The position numbers and the translations under genes are program-made. A stretch of 40,497 nt of DNA. It comes from Eubacteriales bacterium (GTDB lineage: Bacteria > Bacillota > Clostridia > Oscillospirales > Oscillospiraceae). Location of the stretch: contig JAUNSH010000024.1 in assembly GCA_030539285.1 (NCBI GenBank), positions 1 to 40,497 of the forward strand, written 5' to 3'. The notes under the pieces are model-generated. The model was not told the DNA's origin, searched no databases, and saw nothing but the letters and a program-made list of their open reading frames with translations. Of the stretch, positions 24,631 to 33,275 are shown piece after piece (within the stretch, counting starts at the first letter, position 1; each line of letters starts with the position of its first letter).

Positions 24631-27600
24631 ATTCGACGGATTTAAGCGCTTCCGCCATATTGATCTTGTCCAATCGGAAATAGAACACAAAGTCCACAAC
24701 CACAGCCGACAGCAATGTCAAACCAATGGACCAAATGTAGGAAATCGGCTCTGTCAGCACTGTGAACCAGACCATATCGATCTTGATCTGGCTCATGACA
24801 AAAGTCAGCAGCAGCTTGCCGAATACCAGGCCCAGCAGGGCGCCCACCACCGTCAGTGCCAGATTTTCCTTGAACACATAGGCCGCTGTTTCCGAGGCGT
24901 TGAAGCCCAAAACCTTGATGGTGGCGATTTCCCGGATACGCTCGTTGATATTGATATTGGTCAGGTTGTACAGGACCGTCACCGCCAGCAGGCCCGCACA
25001 GAAGACGATGACCCAGACCACCAAGTCCAGCGCCTCCATCATTTTGCCAACGGTAGCCGCAAGGTCTTCGCTGACCGACACATTCATCACATAGCTCAGG
25101 TCACTGATCGCTGCGCTCAGGGCATGGACGTCGGCTCCATCCTTCATGCAGACGAAAGCCATCTGGTAGTCCGGCTCCCTGTCCCACTGGCCCACAATAG
25201 TCTCCGGGGAGACAATGGCGTAGTTATCGACATGGTTGTCATAGACACCGGATACCGTCAGACGCAGCTCCTCCAAATCACTGTTGCGAAGGATCACCTC
25301 GTCCCCTTCCCGGATGCCCAGATTCTCGGCGACGCCGGCGGACAGGAGCACCTGATCCTTTCCCGGCAGGGAAAGCTGGGTATCCCCCTCGTGGAAATCA
25401 ATGAAGCCAGTCAGCTCATCTCCGCCGGAGATCAGATAGATCTCCTTCACCCGGTCATCAAATTCCAGCTCCACGCTGCTCTGATGATAGAACATCATGT
25501 CGGCAGCATCCTGCTCTACGGTTTTTCTGAACTTTTCCTGCTGACGCTCCGAGGGTTCCTCCCGGAAGTAGACGGAAATATCATATTTTGTCACATTTTC
25601 AAACTGGTACCCCGCAATATTGGAAATGGAATCCCGCAGGCCAAAGCCCGTCAGCAGCAGGGCCGTACAGCCGCCGATGCCAATGAGCATCATGGCAAGG
25701 CGCTGCTTATAGCGGAAGATATTGCGGATGGTGACCTTATTCAGGAAGCTGATCTTCTTCCAGAAGGGCAGCTTTTCCACAAAAATCTGCTTGCCTGCCT
25801 CCGGCGCTTTGGGGCGGATCAACTCCGCGGGGTTCTCCGCCAGAGTCTTATGGCAGCACCACCAGGTGACAAAGAGCATGACCGCTGAATAGATCACCAG
25901 CACCGCCAGAGAAAGGGGCCAGTTGAAAGTCAGGACCACATTGGGCTGGATGTTCAGCATGATGCAGTAGGCTTTCCAGAGGATCTGGGGAAAAATGGTG
26001 CAGCCTGCCGCGATGCCCAGAGCGCAGCCCAGTACCGCACCGCTGCCGGAATAGACCAGGTATTTGTTCATGATCTCCCGGTCGGTATAGCCCAGGGCTT
26101 TCAGAGTGCCGATCTGGGTGCGTTCCTCGTCGATCATCCGGCTCATGGTAGTGATGCACACCAGCGCCGCGATCAGAATGAAGAACACCGGGAACACCCG
26201 GGAAACGCCCGCCACGATGTCCGAGGAGCTGTCCAGATTGTTGTAGCCCACGTTGCTGTTCCGGTCCAGAATGATCAGTTCCGGCGTGTCCATGGAATCG
26301 ATCTCGTCCCGGGCATCCAGCAGCTCTTCCTCCGCGTCCTTCAGCTCCGCCTCGGCATCCGCCAGCTCTTCTTCGGCCTCTTTCTTTGCCTTTTCGTATT
26401 CCTCCCAGCCTTCTGCCAGCTCGTCACGGCCCTTTGCCCACTCGCCCCAACCGACATTTATTTTCTTTTCGGCGTTATTCAGCTTGATTTCATTTTCCCA
26501 CAGCTTCTGCTCGTTTTGGTCAATCAGGGCCTTAGCGTCAGCGATCTGCTTCTCAGCGGCAGCCTGCTGGCTTTCCAAAGCAGCGTAACCGTTTTGCACG
26601 GCAGCATAAGCATCCGCCACCGCTATCACCTGCATAGAGGTTTCATAGGTACTTCTTCCAGACTCCAGCTCGCCGGAAATCGAAGCGCATTGACTCTGTA
26701 ATTCCGTGATTTGGGACTGAATTTCCGCTTTTTCTCCCTCAGTCTCCGCTGCCGCGTAATCCGCATTCAAATCTTCAAGCTGCCCCTGTTTTTCCTGGAG
26801 CTGGCTGGGAAGCGACTCATAACGGCTGGCATAGCTGCGGGCCTGACTGATCGTTTCATCAGAAGGCTTTTCGGGAAGCTGCGCCTTTTGGGCATCCAGC
26901 TGCTGTCTCGCTGCCGCAAACTGGGCCTGCGCCTCAGACTGCTTCTGAGACAGCTCCTCTCTGGCCTGCTCGATCTTTCCCCGGCCTTCCTCTATCTGCT
27001 CACGGCCGTCCTGAATTTCTTTCTCACCGTCGATCAGCTGCTGCCGGCTCTCTTCCAGCTCCTCTTCGCTGTCTTTCAGCTCCTGCTCCGCGTCGGCCAG
27101 CTCTTTTTCCGCGTCAGCCTTCGCGTCCTCATACTCCTTGACTCCGTCTAAGTACTCCTGATAACCCTCGTTGTATTCTTCCTCCGCTTCCTCCTTCACA
27201 TCAAGGAACCGCTCCTGATTGAGCTGCTCCGCCTGGGGCTTCAGCCGGTCTGATTCCGCATCCAGAAAATCGTTGTATTCTTCAGTGTAGATCCCATAAT
27301 TGCCGTCCAGCCGCAGGTGGATCTCCGTATAGTAGTCGTTGTCCAGCGCCGCCTTGGGCACGTAGAAATAATCCTCCAGAGAACCGCTGCCCACCGAGGT
27401 GGTGCCCCGGTTCATATCCATGTAGAGGGGCGAGGATACATAGCCCACGATCGTAAAGGTCTTCTGAACCACCTTGTCAAGAGAATCTGTGTCGTTGCTG
27501 TCAGAAATGGTGATGGTCGTGCCGAGAACGCTGTTGTCATTATGAAAACCGTCGGCAAGACACTCGTCATCCCTCTCGGGCATTCTTCCGCCCCGGAGGG

Positions 27601-27958
27601 CCACCTTGTCCACGCTGTCCGGAATGGTATAGAAGCGGTAAACCGATTCCTGCGTTTCGCCCTCCCGGTTAGCGATCAGATCAATGTAATATACGCCCTC
27701 CGCGGCTTTTACTCCCTCCAGCTGGGAGAATTCTTCCACATATTCCTCTGTCCAGCCGTAATTTCCGACCATCCGCAGATCGAACATATCCTGCTGATCC
27801 ATAAAGATCTGACCCGTGACCACCATATCCGTTTTGGTCATCAGCAGGCCCACAAACAGTCCGGCGCCCAGGGCGATGATCAGGATGATCGCCAGATACC
27901 GGCCAATGGATTTGACAATGGATTGGCGCAGATTTCTGCGCATGGCGTTCTTGCTCAT
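24629..27958 (-). CDS. FtsX-like ABC transporter permease with large extracellular coiled coil
   Basis: The protein has 1109 residues. Order: an N-terminal membrane helix (residues 20-42), an extracellular MacB-like domain, a very long Glu/Lys/Gln/Ala-rich coiled coil (about residues 247-557, bases 26290-27220), a first FtsX domain with three helices (about 585-705), a linker, another helix (about 757-775), a second extracellular domain, and a final FtsX domain with three helices (about 975-1100). The motifs TIGTLKALGYTDREIM and IATIKVLGFNASE are the cytosolic coupling helices. FtsX-type permeases transmit ATPase motion outward rather than moving solutes through a channel. The ATG at 27958 lies two bases after the ATPase stop, so both genes are one operon. 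Substrate unknown. Confidence 0.88.
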   Translation of the reverse strand: MSKNAMRRNLRQSIVKSIGRYLAIILIIALGAGLFVGLLMTKTDMVVTGQIFMDQQDMFDLRMVGNYGWTEEYVEEFSQLEGVKAAEGVYYIDLIANREGETQESVYRFYTIPDSVDKVALRGGRMPERDDECLADGFHNDNSVLGTTITISDSNDTDSLDKVVQKTFTIVGYVSSPLYMDMNRGTTSVGSGSLEDYFYVPKAALDNDYYTEIHLRLDGNYGIYTEEYNDFLDAESDRLKPQAEQLNQERFLDVKEEAEEEYNEGYQEYLDGVKEYEDAKADAEKELADAEQELKDSEEELEESRQQLIDGEKEIQDGREQIEEGRGKIEQAREELSQKQSEAQAQFAAARQQLDAQKAQLPEKPSDETISQARSYASRYESLPSQLQEKQGQLEDLNADYAAAETEGEKAEIQSQITELQSQCASISGELESGRSTYETSMQVIAVADAYAAVQNGYAALESQQAAAEKQIADAKALIDQNEQKLWENEIKLNNAEKKINVGWGEWAKGRDELAEGWEEYEKAKKEAEEELADAEAELKDAEEELLDARDEIDSMDTPELIILDRNSNVGYNNLDSSSDIVAGVSRVFPVFFILIAALVCITTMSRMIDEERTQIGTLKALGYTDREIMNKYLVYSGSGAVLGCALGIAAGCTIFPQILWKAYCIMLNIQPNVVLTFNWPLSLAVLVIYSAVMLFVTWWCCHKTLAENPAELIRPKAPEAGKQIFVEKLPFWKKISFLNKVTIRNIFRYKQRLAMMLIGIGGCTALLLTGFGLRDSISNIAGYQFENVTKYDISVYFREEPSERQQEKFRKTVEQDAADMMFYHQSSVELEFDDRVKEIYLISGGDELTGFIDFHEGDTQLSLPGKDQVLLSAGVAENLGIREGDEVILRNSDLEELRLTVSGVYDNHVDNYAIVSPETIVGQWDREPDYQMAFVCMKDGADVHALSAAISDLSYVMNVSVSEDLAATVGKMMEALDLVVWVIVFCAGLLAVTVLYNLTNININERIREIATIKVLGFNASETAAYVFKENLALTVVGALLGLVFGKLLLTFVMSQIKIDMVWFTVLTEPISYIWSIGLTLLSAVVVDFVFYFRLDKINMAEALKSVE

Positions 27959-27960
27959 GA

Positions 27961-28662
27961 TTACCACTCAATTTCCGATATATTCTGCGGATGCTCGTTC
28001 TTTGTCACCGAGGCAACCGTGCCGTTCTTCACCCGGATCACCCGATCCGCCATGGCGGTCAGGGCGCCGTTGTGGGTGATGATGATGACGGTCATACCGG
28101 TCTTGCGCCCAGTATCCTGCAATAGCTGTAAAATGGCCTTTCCGGTCTGGTAGTCCAGAGCGCCGGTGGGTTCGTCACACAGCAGAAGCTTGGGATTCTT
28201 CGCCAGCGCCCGGGCAATGGCGACACGCTGCTGCTCACCGCCGGAGAGCTGACTGGGAAAGTTCTTTTTCCGCTCCTCCAGCCCCACTTCCTTCAAAATT
28301 TCCTCGGCATCCAGCGGATTTTTGCAGATCTGATTTGCCAGCTCCACATTTTCCAAAGCCGTCAGATTGCCGATCAGGTTGTAGAACTGAAACACAAAGC
28401 CCACATCATGGCGGCGGTAGTCCGTCAATTCCTTCTTGCTCAGGGAGGAAATCTCACGGCCGTCCAGCATGACCCGGCCGGTAGACAGGGTGTCCATACC
28501 GCCCAGAATATTCAGCAGCGTGGTTTTGCCCGCGCCGGAGGGGCCGACGATCACAACCAGCTCCCCCTTCTCCACCTCGAAGGAGGTATCATGCAGGGCG
28601 TGGATCTCCACCTCTCCCATGTGATAGGTCTTTCCCACATTTTCAAATTCCACAAACGCCAT
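27961..28662 (-). CDS. ABC transporter ATPase (MacB/LolD type)
   Basis: A 233-residue nucleotide-binding subunit that powers the adjacent permease. Motifs: Walker [13 protein letters not shown], the Q-loop at FVFQFYNLI, the signature [15 protein letters not shown], Walker [13 protein letters not shown], and the switch histidine in IIITHN. The ATG at 28662 follows GAGGTG with 6-base spacing; GTG at 28671 is a weaker alternative. Such ATPases pair with FtsX-like permeases in peptide-resistance, lipoprotein-release or cell-wall-hydrolase systems. No histidine kinase or response regulator lies nearby to point to one of these. Confidence 0.93.
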   Translation of the reverse strand: MAFVEFENVGKTYHMGEVEIHALHDTSFEVEKGELVVIVGPSGAGKTTLLNILGGMDTLSTGRVMLDGREISSLSKKELTDYRRHDVGFVFQFYNLIGNLTALENVELANQICKNPLDAEEILKEVGLEERKKNFPSQLSGGEQQRVAIARALAKNPKLLLCDEPTGALDYQTGKAILQLLQDTGRKTGMTVIIITHNGALTAMADRVIRVKNGTVASVTKNEHPQNISEIEW

Positions 28663-28690
28663 AGTCCGCACCTCGATGGATTTTTCTTAG

Positions 28691-28710
28691 ATTATACCAC
28701 AGTTATACCA
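28691..28710 (-). promoter_or_regulatory. Candidate tandem -10 elements of the ABC operon
   Basis: On the minus strand TGGTATAAC and TGGTATAAT occur 11 bases apart, both with the extended TGn element. The downstream one (ATTATA on plus at 28691-28696) is a perfect TATAAT about 30 bases before the ATPase start. No good -35 is visible for either. Confidence 0.5.
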
Positions 28711-28733
28711 GTTTATTTTAACGATTTGTGAAT

Positions 28734-28770
28734 AAAAACCGCAGTTTCGGTCAAAATACCGAAACTGCGG
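28734..28770 (-). terminator. Terminator after the GtrA-family gene
   Basis: A perfect 13-bp stem (CCGCAGTTTCGGT / ACCGAAACTGCGG, 6-base loop) is followed on the minus strand by five T residues. It lies 10 bases after the GtrA stop. Confidence 0.9.
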
Positions 28771-28779
28771 AAACGATCC

Positions 28780-29196
28780 TCATTTCTTTTTGAATACCAG
28801 CAGCTTGCTGCCAACATAATTGATAATGATGACCAGCACCTGGGTCACCAGCTTCCAGATGTTCCCATTCCAATGCAGGCAGTCCACCGTCAGCAGCAGG
28901 ATCAGTGTCTCCAAAACACCGGATGCCAGGCGGCAGCTGATGAACTTCGTCAGCTCGGGAACCACCGTCTTTGCCGACCAGTCATGGCTGTGAAATACAA
29001 AAGGTTTGTTGGTCAGAAATGCAAAAATCACCGCGCCAACCCAGGCGATCATGTTGCTGACCGCGGCAGACAGGCCGCAGAAGTTAAAAACCGGCAGGTA
29101 GATCAGATAGTTGACTACAGTGGTCAGGACACCGAACACCAGATACGACAGAATATCCCAGTACTTTTCTATCAGGGAACGAAGCTTTTGAATCAT
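28780..29196 (-). CDS. GtrA family membrane protein
   Basis: A 138-residue protein with four hydrophobic segments and the GtrA-family pattern: YLVFGVLTTVVNYLIY, then AVIFAFLTNKPFVF, a middle amphipathic part, and VIIINYVGSKLLVFKKK at the C-terminus. GtrA-like proteins are thought to help flip or position polyprenyl-linked sugars for cell-surface glycosylation. No glycosyltransferase is adjacent, so its partner is unknown here. ATG at 29196 with GGAGG 8 bases upstream, own promoter and own terminator: monocistronic. Confidence 0.9.
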   Translation of the reverse strand: MIQKLRSLIEKYWDILSYLVFGVLTTVVNYLIYLPVFNFCGLSAAVSNMIAWVGAVIFAFLTNKPFVFHSHDWSAKTVVPELTKFISCRLASGVLETLILLLTVDCLHWNGNIWKLVTQVLVIIINYVGSKLLVFKKK

Positions 29197-29222
29197 AGTG
29201 TGCCTCCAATCATTTCCGACTG

Positions 29223-29251
29223 ATTATATCAACCTTTTCCAGAATTTGCAA
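29223..29251 (-). promoter_or_regulatory. Promoter of the GtrA-family gene
   Basis: Minus strand TTGCAA (29251-29246), 17-base spacer, consensus TATAAT (29228-29223), 26 bases upstream of the start codon. Confidence 0.8.
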
Positions 29252-29273
29252 CAGAAATTTTACAAAGTTGGTA

Positions 29274-29302
29274 TTGACAAACCGCCTCTATATCAGTATA
29301 AT
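29274..29302 (+). promoter_or_regulatory. Consensus promoter of ldhA
   Basis: TTGACA (29274-29279), a 17-base spacer and TATAAT (29297-29302) match the sigma-A consensus exactly, with AAAAGGAGG at 29315-29323 as a near-perfect RBS. Expression is expected to be strong unless repressed. No convincing Rex operator was seen around it. Confidence 0.93.
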
Positions 29303-29331
29303 ACTATCGATATCAAAAGGAGGATTAAATC

Positions 29332-30321
29332 ATGAAGCTTGCATTTTTTGATACCAAATCTTACGACATTCCCGGCTTTGACCGCTATGCCATCCCTGCG
29401 GGAATTGAGATCAAATACTACGAACCGAACCTGAACCGGGATACTGTTTCCCTCGCCAACGGTTTCGACGCGGTGTGTGTCTTCGTCAACGACACCGTGG
29501 ATGCCGAGGTGGTGGAGAAACTCTATACGATGGGCGTGAAAGCTATCGTTCTGCGCTGCGCCGGTTTTAATAATGTGGACATCAAGGCCTGTGAGGGAAA
29601 GCTGCGGGTGTTCCGGGTGCCTGCCTACTCTCCCCACGCTGTAGCCGAGCACGCTATGGCACTGCTTTTGACCATCAACCGCCGCACCCACAAGGCCTAT
29701 ATCCGTACCCGGGATTTCAATTTCAGCCTGCAGGGGCTGGCAGGCTTCGACCTGTACGGTAAGACTGTCGGCATTATCGGCACCGGAAAGATCGGCCGGG
29801 TGTTCGCCGATATCTGCAAGGGCTTCGGCATGAATGTGCTGGCCTACGACAAATTCCCTGCCGCAAACAGTGGCCTTAACTACGTGGAGCTGCCGGAGCT
29901 GTTTGCAAAATCCGACATTATCTCCCTCCACTGCCCCCTGACGGACGAGACCCGTCACATCATTAACGCCGACTCCATTGCCATGATGAAAAAGGGCGTT
30001 ACCATTATCAACACCTCCCGGGGCGCACTGGTCAATACTGAAGACCTGATCACCGGAATCAAGGACAGAAAAGTCGGCGCCGCCTGCCTGGACGTGTACG
30101 AAGAAGAGGGCGACCTGTTCTATGAAGACTGCTCCGGCCACATTGTGGAGGACGACAAGCTGGTGCGGCTGATCGCCATGCCCAATGTCATCGTCACCTC
30201 TCATCAGGCGTTTTTGACCAACGAAGCCTTGGACAACATCGCCGCCACCACCGTCAACAATCTGACCCGCTTCTTCAGCGGTGATCCCGACACCACCACT
30301 GAGGTCTGCTACCACAAGTAA
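29332..30321 (+). CDS. ldhA: D-lactate dehydrogenase (D-2-hydroxyacid dehydrogenase family)
   Basis: Reduces pyruvate to D-lactate with NADH, a fermentative sink for electrons. It has 329 residues, matching E. coli LdhA. Motifs: RCAGFNNVD, the NAD loop GIIGTGKIGRVFADI, HCPLTDETRHIIN, NTSRGALVNTEDL with the substrate arginine, VYEEEGDLFYED (a family hallmark for D-LDH), and TSHQAFLTNEAL with the catalytic histidine. It is monocistronic, with a consensus promoter and a strong terminator. 2-Hydroxyisocaproate dehydrogenases share this fold, so substrate range is inferred. Confidence 0.93.
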   Translation: MKLAFFDTKSYDIPGFDRYAIPAGIEIKYYEPNLNRDTVSLANGFDAVCVFVNDTVDAEVVEKLYTMGVKAIVLRCAGFNNVDIKACEGKLRVFRVPAYSPHAVAEHAMALLLTINRRTHKAYIRTRDFNFSLQGLAGFDLYGKTVGIIGTGKIGRVFADICKGFGMNVLAYDKFPAANSGLNYVELPELFAKSDIISLHCPLTDETRHIINADSIAMMKKGVTIINTSRGALVNTEDLITGIKDRKVGAACLDVYEEEGDLFYEDCSGHIVEDDKLVRLIAMPNVIVTSHQAFLTNEALDNIAATTVNNLTRFFSGDPDTTTEVCYHK

Positions 30322-30337
30322 GCCAACATACAGGGAA

Positions 30338-30371
30338 CGGCCTGCCGGTTATCCGGCAGGCCGCATTTTTT
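30338..30371 (+). terminator. Terminator of ldhA
   Basis: A perfect 11-bp stem (CGGCCTGCCGG / CCGGCAGGCCG, TTAT loop) is followed by CA and six T residues, ending three bases before the convergent LUD gene stop. Confidence 0.92.
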
Positions 30372-30374
30372 ATA

Positions 30375-31013
30375 TTAGAAGCCCAGCTCCTCCCCTACCA
30401 GAACAAATTTAATGCGTCCGGCAGGGCGGCAGTTGCGGGTAATGAGGATCTGGTTGCAGATGCTTTCCTCGCACTTGCAGTCGCCGCAGGCACCGGTGAC
30501 CTCACAGGGGGTCTTGAATGGGAAGCGCTGCTTATTCATGGGAGCGGCCACGGTTCTGGCACGGGTCATGGCGTCGTCCAGGGTGTCGCATACCTTGTTC
30601 ATTCCCGCAATGACCAGAATCATGTCCGGGCCATAGGCAATGGCAGCCACCCGGTTGCCGGTACCGTCGATGTTGACCATCTGGCCGTCCAAACTCAGAG
30701 CGTTGGCACCGCAGAGGAAAACATTCGCCGTCAGGCACTGTCTCAGGGCCTGGGTGCGTTCCTCGGGGGTTTTGGCAGCGTCACGGTCAATGGCGGCATA
30801 GTTCCCGGCCTTTACCGCGTCGATCAGGCCGATCTGCTGGGCGGACAGCGCGCCGCCCCAGCCCACGCTGGCACCCTCGGGGATCAGTTCCAGCGCTTTT
30901 GAAAGAGCAGAAGCCGCGTCCGGGCAGAAGTAGGCGTCAAAATGGCGGCTTTTCAGATTCTTGACCAGCACCTGCCCCCGCTTTTCATAGTATTTTTTCA
31001 TCTGTTCCGTCAT
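30375..31013 (-). CDS. LUD domain (lactate utilization-type) protein
   Basis: The protein has 212 residues and belongs to the LUD/DUF162 family. It shows NLKSRHFDAYFC, IPEGASVGWGGALSAQQIG, VFLCGANALSLDGQMVNIDGTGNRVAA (given here in two parts: VFLCGANALS and LDGQMVNIDGTGNRVAA), and VIAGMNKV. A cysteine cluster near the C-terminus (CEVTGACGDCKCEESIC) could bind a metal or Fe-S cluster. LutC/LutB proteins use this domain in L-lactate oxidation, but stand-alone clostridial versions are uncharacterised. The ATG at 31013 follows GGAGG placed right at the hemL stop, 15 bases away, so it appears to be the last gene of the B12-riboswitch operon. It is convergent with ldhA. Its role in either pathway is unknown. 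Confidence 0.85.
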   Translation of the reverse strand: MTEQMKKYYEKRGQVLVKNLKSRHFDAYFCPDAASALSKALELIPEGASVGWGGALSAQQIGLIDAVKAGNYAAIDRDAAKTPEERTQALRQCLTANVFLCGANALSLDGQMVNIDGTGNRVAAIAYGPDMILVIAGMNKVCDTLDDAMTRARTVAAPMNKQRFPFKTPCEVTGACGDCKCEESICNQILITRNCRPAGRIKFVLVGEELGF

Positions 31014-31028
31014 AGAAATCCCTCCAAA

Positions 31029-32291
31029 TCAGAATATTTTTCTGGCACACGCCACGATTTTTTCAATTTCCTCGTCGGTGTGGGCATTGCACAGGAACAT
31101 GGCCTCAAACTGGCTGGGAGCGGCGTAGATGCCCTGCTCCAGCAGTCCCAGATACCAGCGGCGGAACTGCTCCAGATCCGAGGAGCGGGCCGCTTCATAA
31201 CCAGTAACGGGCTTATCCGTGAAGAACACAGTCAGCAGGGAACCAACCCGGTTCACCTGCGCTGGAATGCCGGACAGGGCTTCTTTCAGTCCCTTTTCCA
31301 GCATAGCGCCCCTGCGTTCCAGATTTTCGTAGATTTCCGGCGTAGACTTCAGGATCCGCAGCTGGGCAAGGCCAGCCGCCATGGCCACCGGGTTGCCGGA
31401 CAGGGTGCCCGCCTGATAGACAGGACCGAGGGGAGCTACCTGCTCCATCAGCTGAACGCTGCCGCCATAAGCGCCGACAGGCATACCACCGCCGATGATC
31501 TTACCGTAGGTCACCAGATCTGCCCGGACACCGAAATATTCCTGCGCACCGCCGGGAGCCAGACGGAAGCCGGTGATAACCTCGTCGAAAATCAGCAGCG
31601 CACCGCTTTCGTCGCAGAGCCTGCGCAGACCCTGCAAAAAGCCAGGCCGGGGAGGGACAACACCCATATTGGCGGCTACCGGCTCCACGATCACTGCAGC
31701 CACCTGACCGGGATTGGCTCTCAGCAGAGCTTCCACGCTGCTTAAGTCATTGTAATTCGCCGTCAAGGTATCCCCGGCGATTTCAGTAGGGACACCAGCG
31801 GAATCCGGGGCACCGCCGGTCAATGCGCCGGAACCGGCCTTCACCAGCATGGAATCGGAGTGTCCGTGATAGCAGCCCGCGAATTTGATGATCTTGCTTC
31901 TGCCCGTAGCACCGCGGGCCAGCCGCAGAGCGGACATCACCGCCTCGGTGCCGGAATTGACCATGCGCACCATTTCGATGCCGGTCATTTCGCACACCAG
32001 CTGGGCCATGTCCACCTCCGCCGCCGTAGGCGCACCGAAGCTCAGGCCCTTGCGGATGGCTTCGCTGACAGCCTGCTCCACCGCTTCACAGCAGTGGCCC
32101 AGGATCAGCGGACCCCAGGAGCCAATAAGGTCGATGTATTCCTTGCCGTCCACGTCCCAGACGTGGCTTCCAAGGCCCCGGTCCAGAAACCGGGGATAGG
32201 TGCCCACGCTGCGGCAAGCCCGGACGGGAGAGTTCACGCCGCCGGGCATGATCTTCTGAGCCGCTTCAAACAGCTGTTCCGAACGTGTCAT
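31029..32291 (-). CDS. hemL: Glutamate-1-semialdehyde 2,1-aminomutase
   Basis: PLP enzyme that converts glutamate 1-semialdehyde to 5-aminolevulinate in the C5 pathway. It has 420 residues, the normal length. Motifs: MPGGVNSPVRA, NSGTEAVMSALRLAR, FAGCYHGHSDSML, IFDEVITGFR, and the PLP lysine at 264 in YGKIIGGGMPVGA. The ATG at 32291 shares one base with the hemB stop (TAATG). The frame is open further upstream within hemB, without an RBS. It supplies precursor to the other enzymes of the operon. Confidence 0.97.
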   Translation of the reverse strand: MTRSEQLFEAAQKIMPGGVNSPVRACRSVGTYPRFLDRGLGSHVWDVDGKEYIDLIGSWGPLILGHCCEAVEQAVSEAIRKGLSFGAPTAAEVDMAQLVCEMTGIEMVRMVNSGTEAVMSALRLARGATGRSKIIKFAGCYHGHSDSMLVKAGSGALTGGAPDSAGVPTEIAGDTLTANYNDLSSVEALLRANPGQVAAVIVEPVAANMGVVPPRPGFLQGLRRLCDESGALLIFDEVITGFRLAPGGAQEYFGVRADLVTYGKIIGGGMPVGAYGGSVQLMEQVAPLGPVYQAGTLSGNPVAMAAGLAQLRILKSTPEIYENLERRGAMLEKGLKEALSGIPAQVNRVGSLLTVFFTDKPVTGYEAARSSDLEQFRRWYLGLLEQGIYAAPSQFEAMFLCNAHTDEEIEKIVACARKIF

Positions 32292-33274
32292 TAACCCAAC
32301 TCCCCCTGTTTCATGGCCTGGGCCAGCTCCTTGGCGTAATAGGTAATGAGGATGTCCGCGCCCGCCCGGAAAATGGACAGTGCGCTTTCGCACATGACCC
32401 GGTGCTCGTCGATCAGTCCAGCCTTTCCCGCCGCCTTGATCATGGCATACTCGCCGCTGACAGAGTAGGCCGCCATGGGCAGGTCAAAGGCATCGGAGCA
32501 CTCTCGAATAATGTCCAGGTAGCTCAGGGCAGGCTTGACCATCAGAATATCCGCGCCCTCTTCCACATCCAGCGCACACTCCTTCAGAGCCTCCCGGCGG
32601 TTGTGGGGATCCATCTGATAGCCCCGGCGGTCGCCGAAGGCCGGGGCGGAACCGGCAGCGTCCCGGAAAGGACCGTAGAAGGCGGAAGCGTACTTGGCGG
32701 AATAGGACATAATGGGCACATTTTTGAAGCCGTTGTCGTCCAGTTCCCGGCGAATTGCGGCAATTCGGCCATCCATCATATCGGAAGGAGCAACCATATC
32801 GGCCCCCGCCTGAACATGAGACAGAGCAGTCTTTGCCAGCACCCGCAGAGTTTCGTCGTTGTCCACCTCATGGTCGTGCAAGATTCCGCAGTGTCCGTGA
32901 TCGGTGTACTCACACATACACACGTCGGTGATCACATAGCAGTCAGAGTACTTTGCCTTGATGGCCCGGATGCCCTGCTGGACAACGCCGTTGGGGTCCC
33001 AGGCAGAGGAGCCGCAGGCATCCTTATGGGCAGGGATGCCAAACAGCAGCACCCGCTTGACACCGGATGCCATACATTCCTCGATCTCCTCACAGACCCG
33101 GTCGGGAGAATAGCGCCACTGGCCGTCCAGCGAGGGGATGGGCTCCCGGATATTCTCCCCCTCGATGAGAAACAGGGGGTAGATCAGACTGTCCGGGGAT
33201 ACCCGGGTCTCCCGCACCATGCGGCGCAGGGTGTCGCAGGTGCGAAGCCTGCGGGGACGAATGGTTAAATCCAT
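32291..33274 (-). CDS. hemB: Porphobilinogen synthase (5-aminolevulinate dehydratase)
   Basis: Condenses two 5-aminolevulinate molecules to porphobilinogen. It has 327 residues. It is a zinc-type enzyme, with Cys119, Cys121 and Cys129 in DVCMCEYTDHGHCG. The Schiff-base lysines are Lys194 (MSYSAKYASAFYGPF) and Lys247 (MVKPAL). These positions match the E. coli enzyme almost exactly. The start is one base after the cobA/hemD stop, with AAAGGAG upstream. Confidence 0.97.
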   Translation of the reverse strand: MDLTIRPRRLRTCDTLRRMVRETRVSPDSLIYPLFLIEGENIREPIPSLDGQWRYSPDRVCEEIEECMASGVKRVLLFGIPAHKDACGSSAWDPNGVVQQGIRAIKAKYSDCYVITDVCMCEYTDHGHCGILHDHEVDNDETLRVLAKTALSHVQAGADMVAPSDMMDGRIAAIRRELDDNGFKNVPIMSYSAKYASAFYGPFRDAAGSAPAFGDRRGYQMDPHNRREALKECALDVEEGADILMVKPALSYLDIIRECSDAFDLPMAAYSVSGEYAMIKAAGKAGLIDEHRVMCESALSIFRAGADILITYYAKELAQAMKQGELG

Positions 33275-33275
33275 G

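Noticed and set aside
29252-29331. Rex (NADH-sensing) operator at the ldhA promoter
   Set aside because: No TTGTTAANNNNTTAACAA-like palindrome was found; only short A/T-rich partial repeats are seen.
29293-30315. 340-codon frame on minus opposite ldhA, and a 542-codon frame on plus opposite cbiK/L (37011-38639)
   Set aside because: Both are mirror frames of well-identified genes and lack RBS and motifs.
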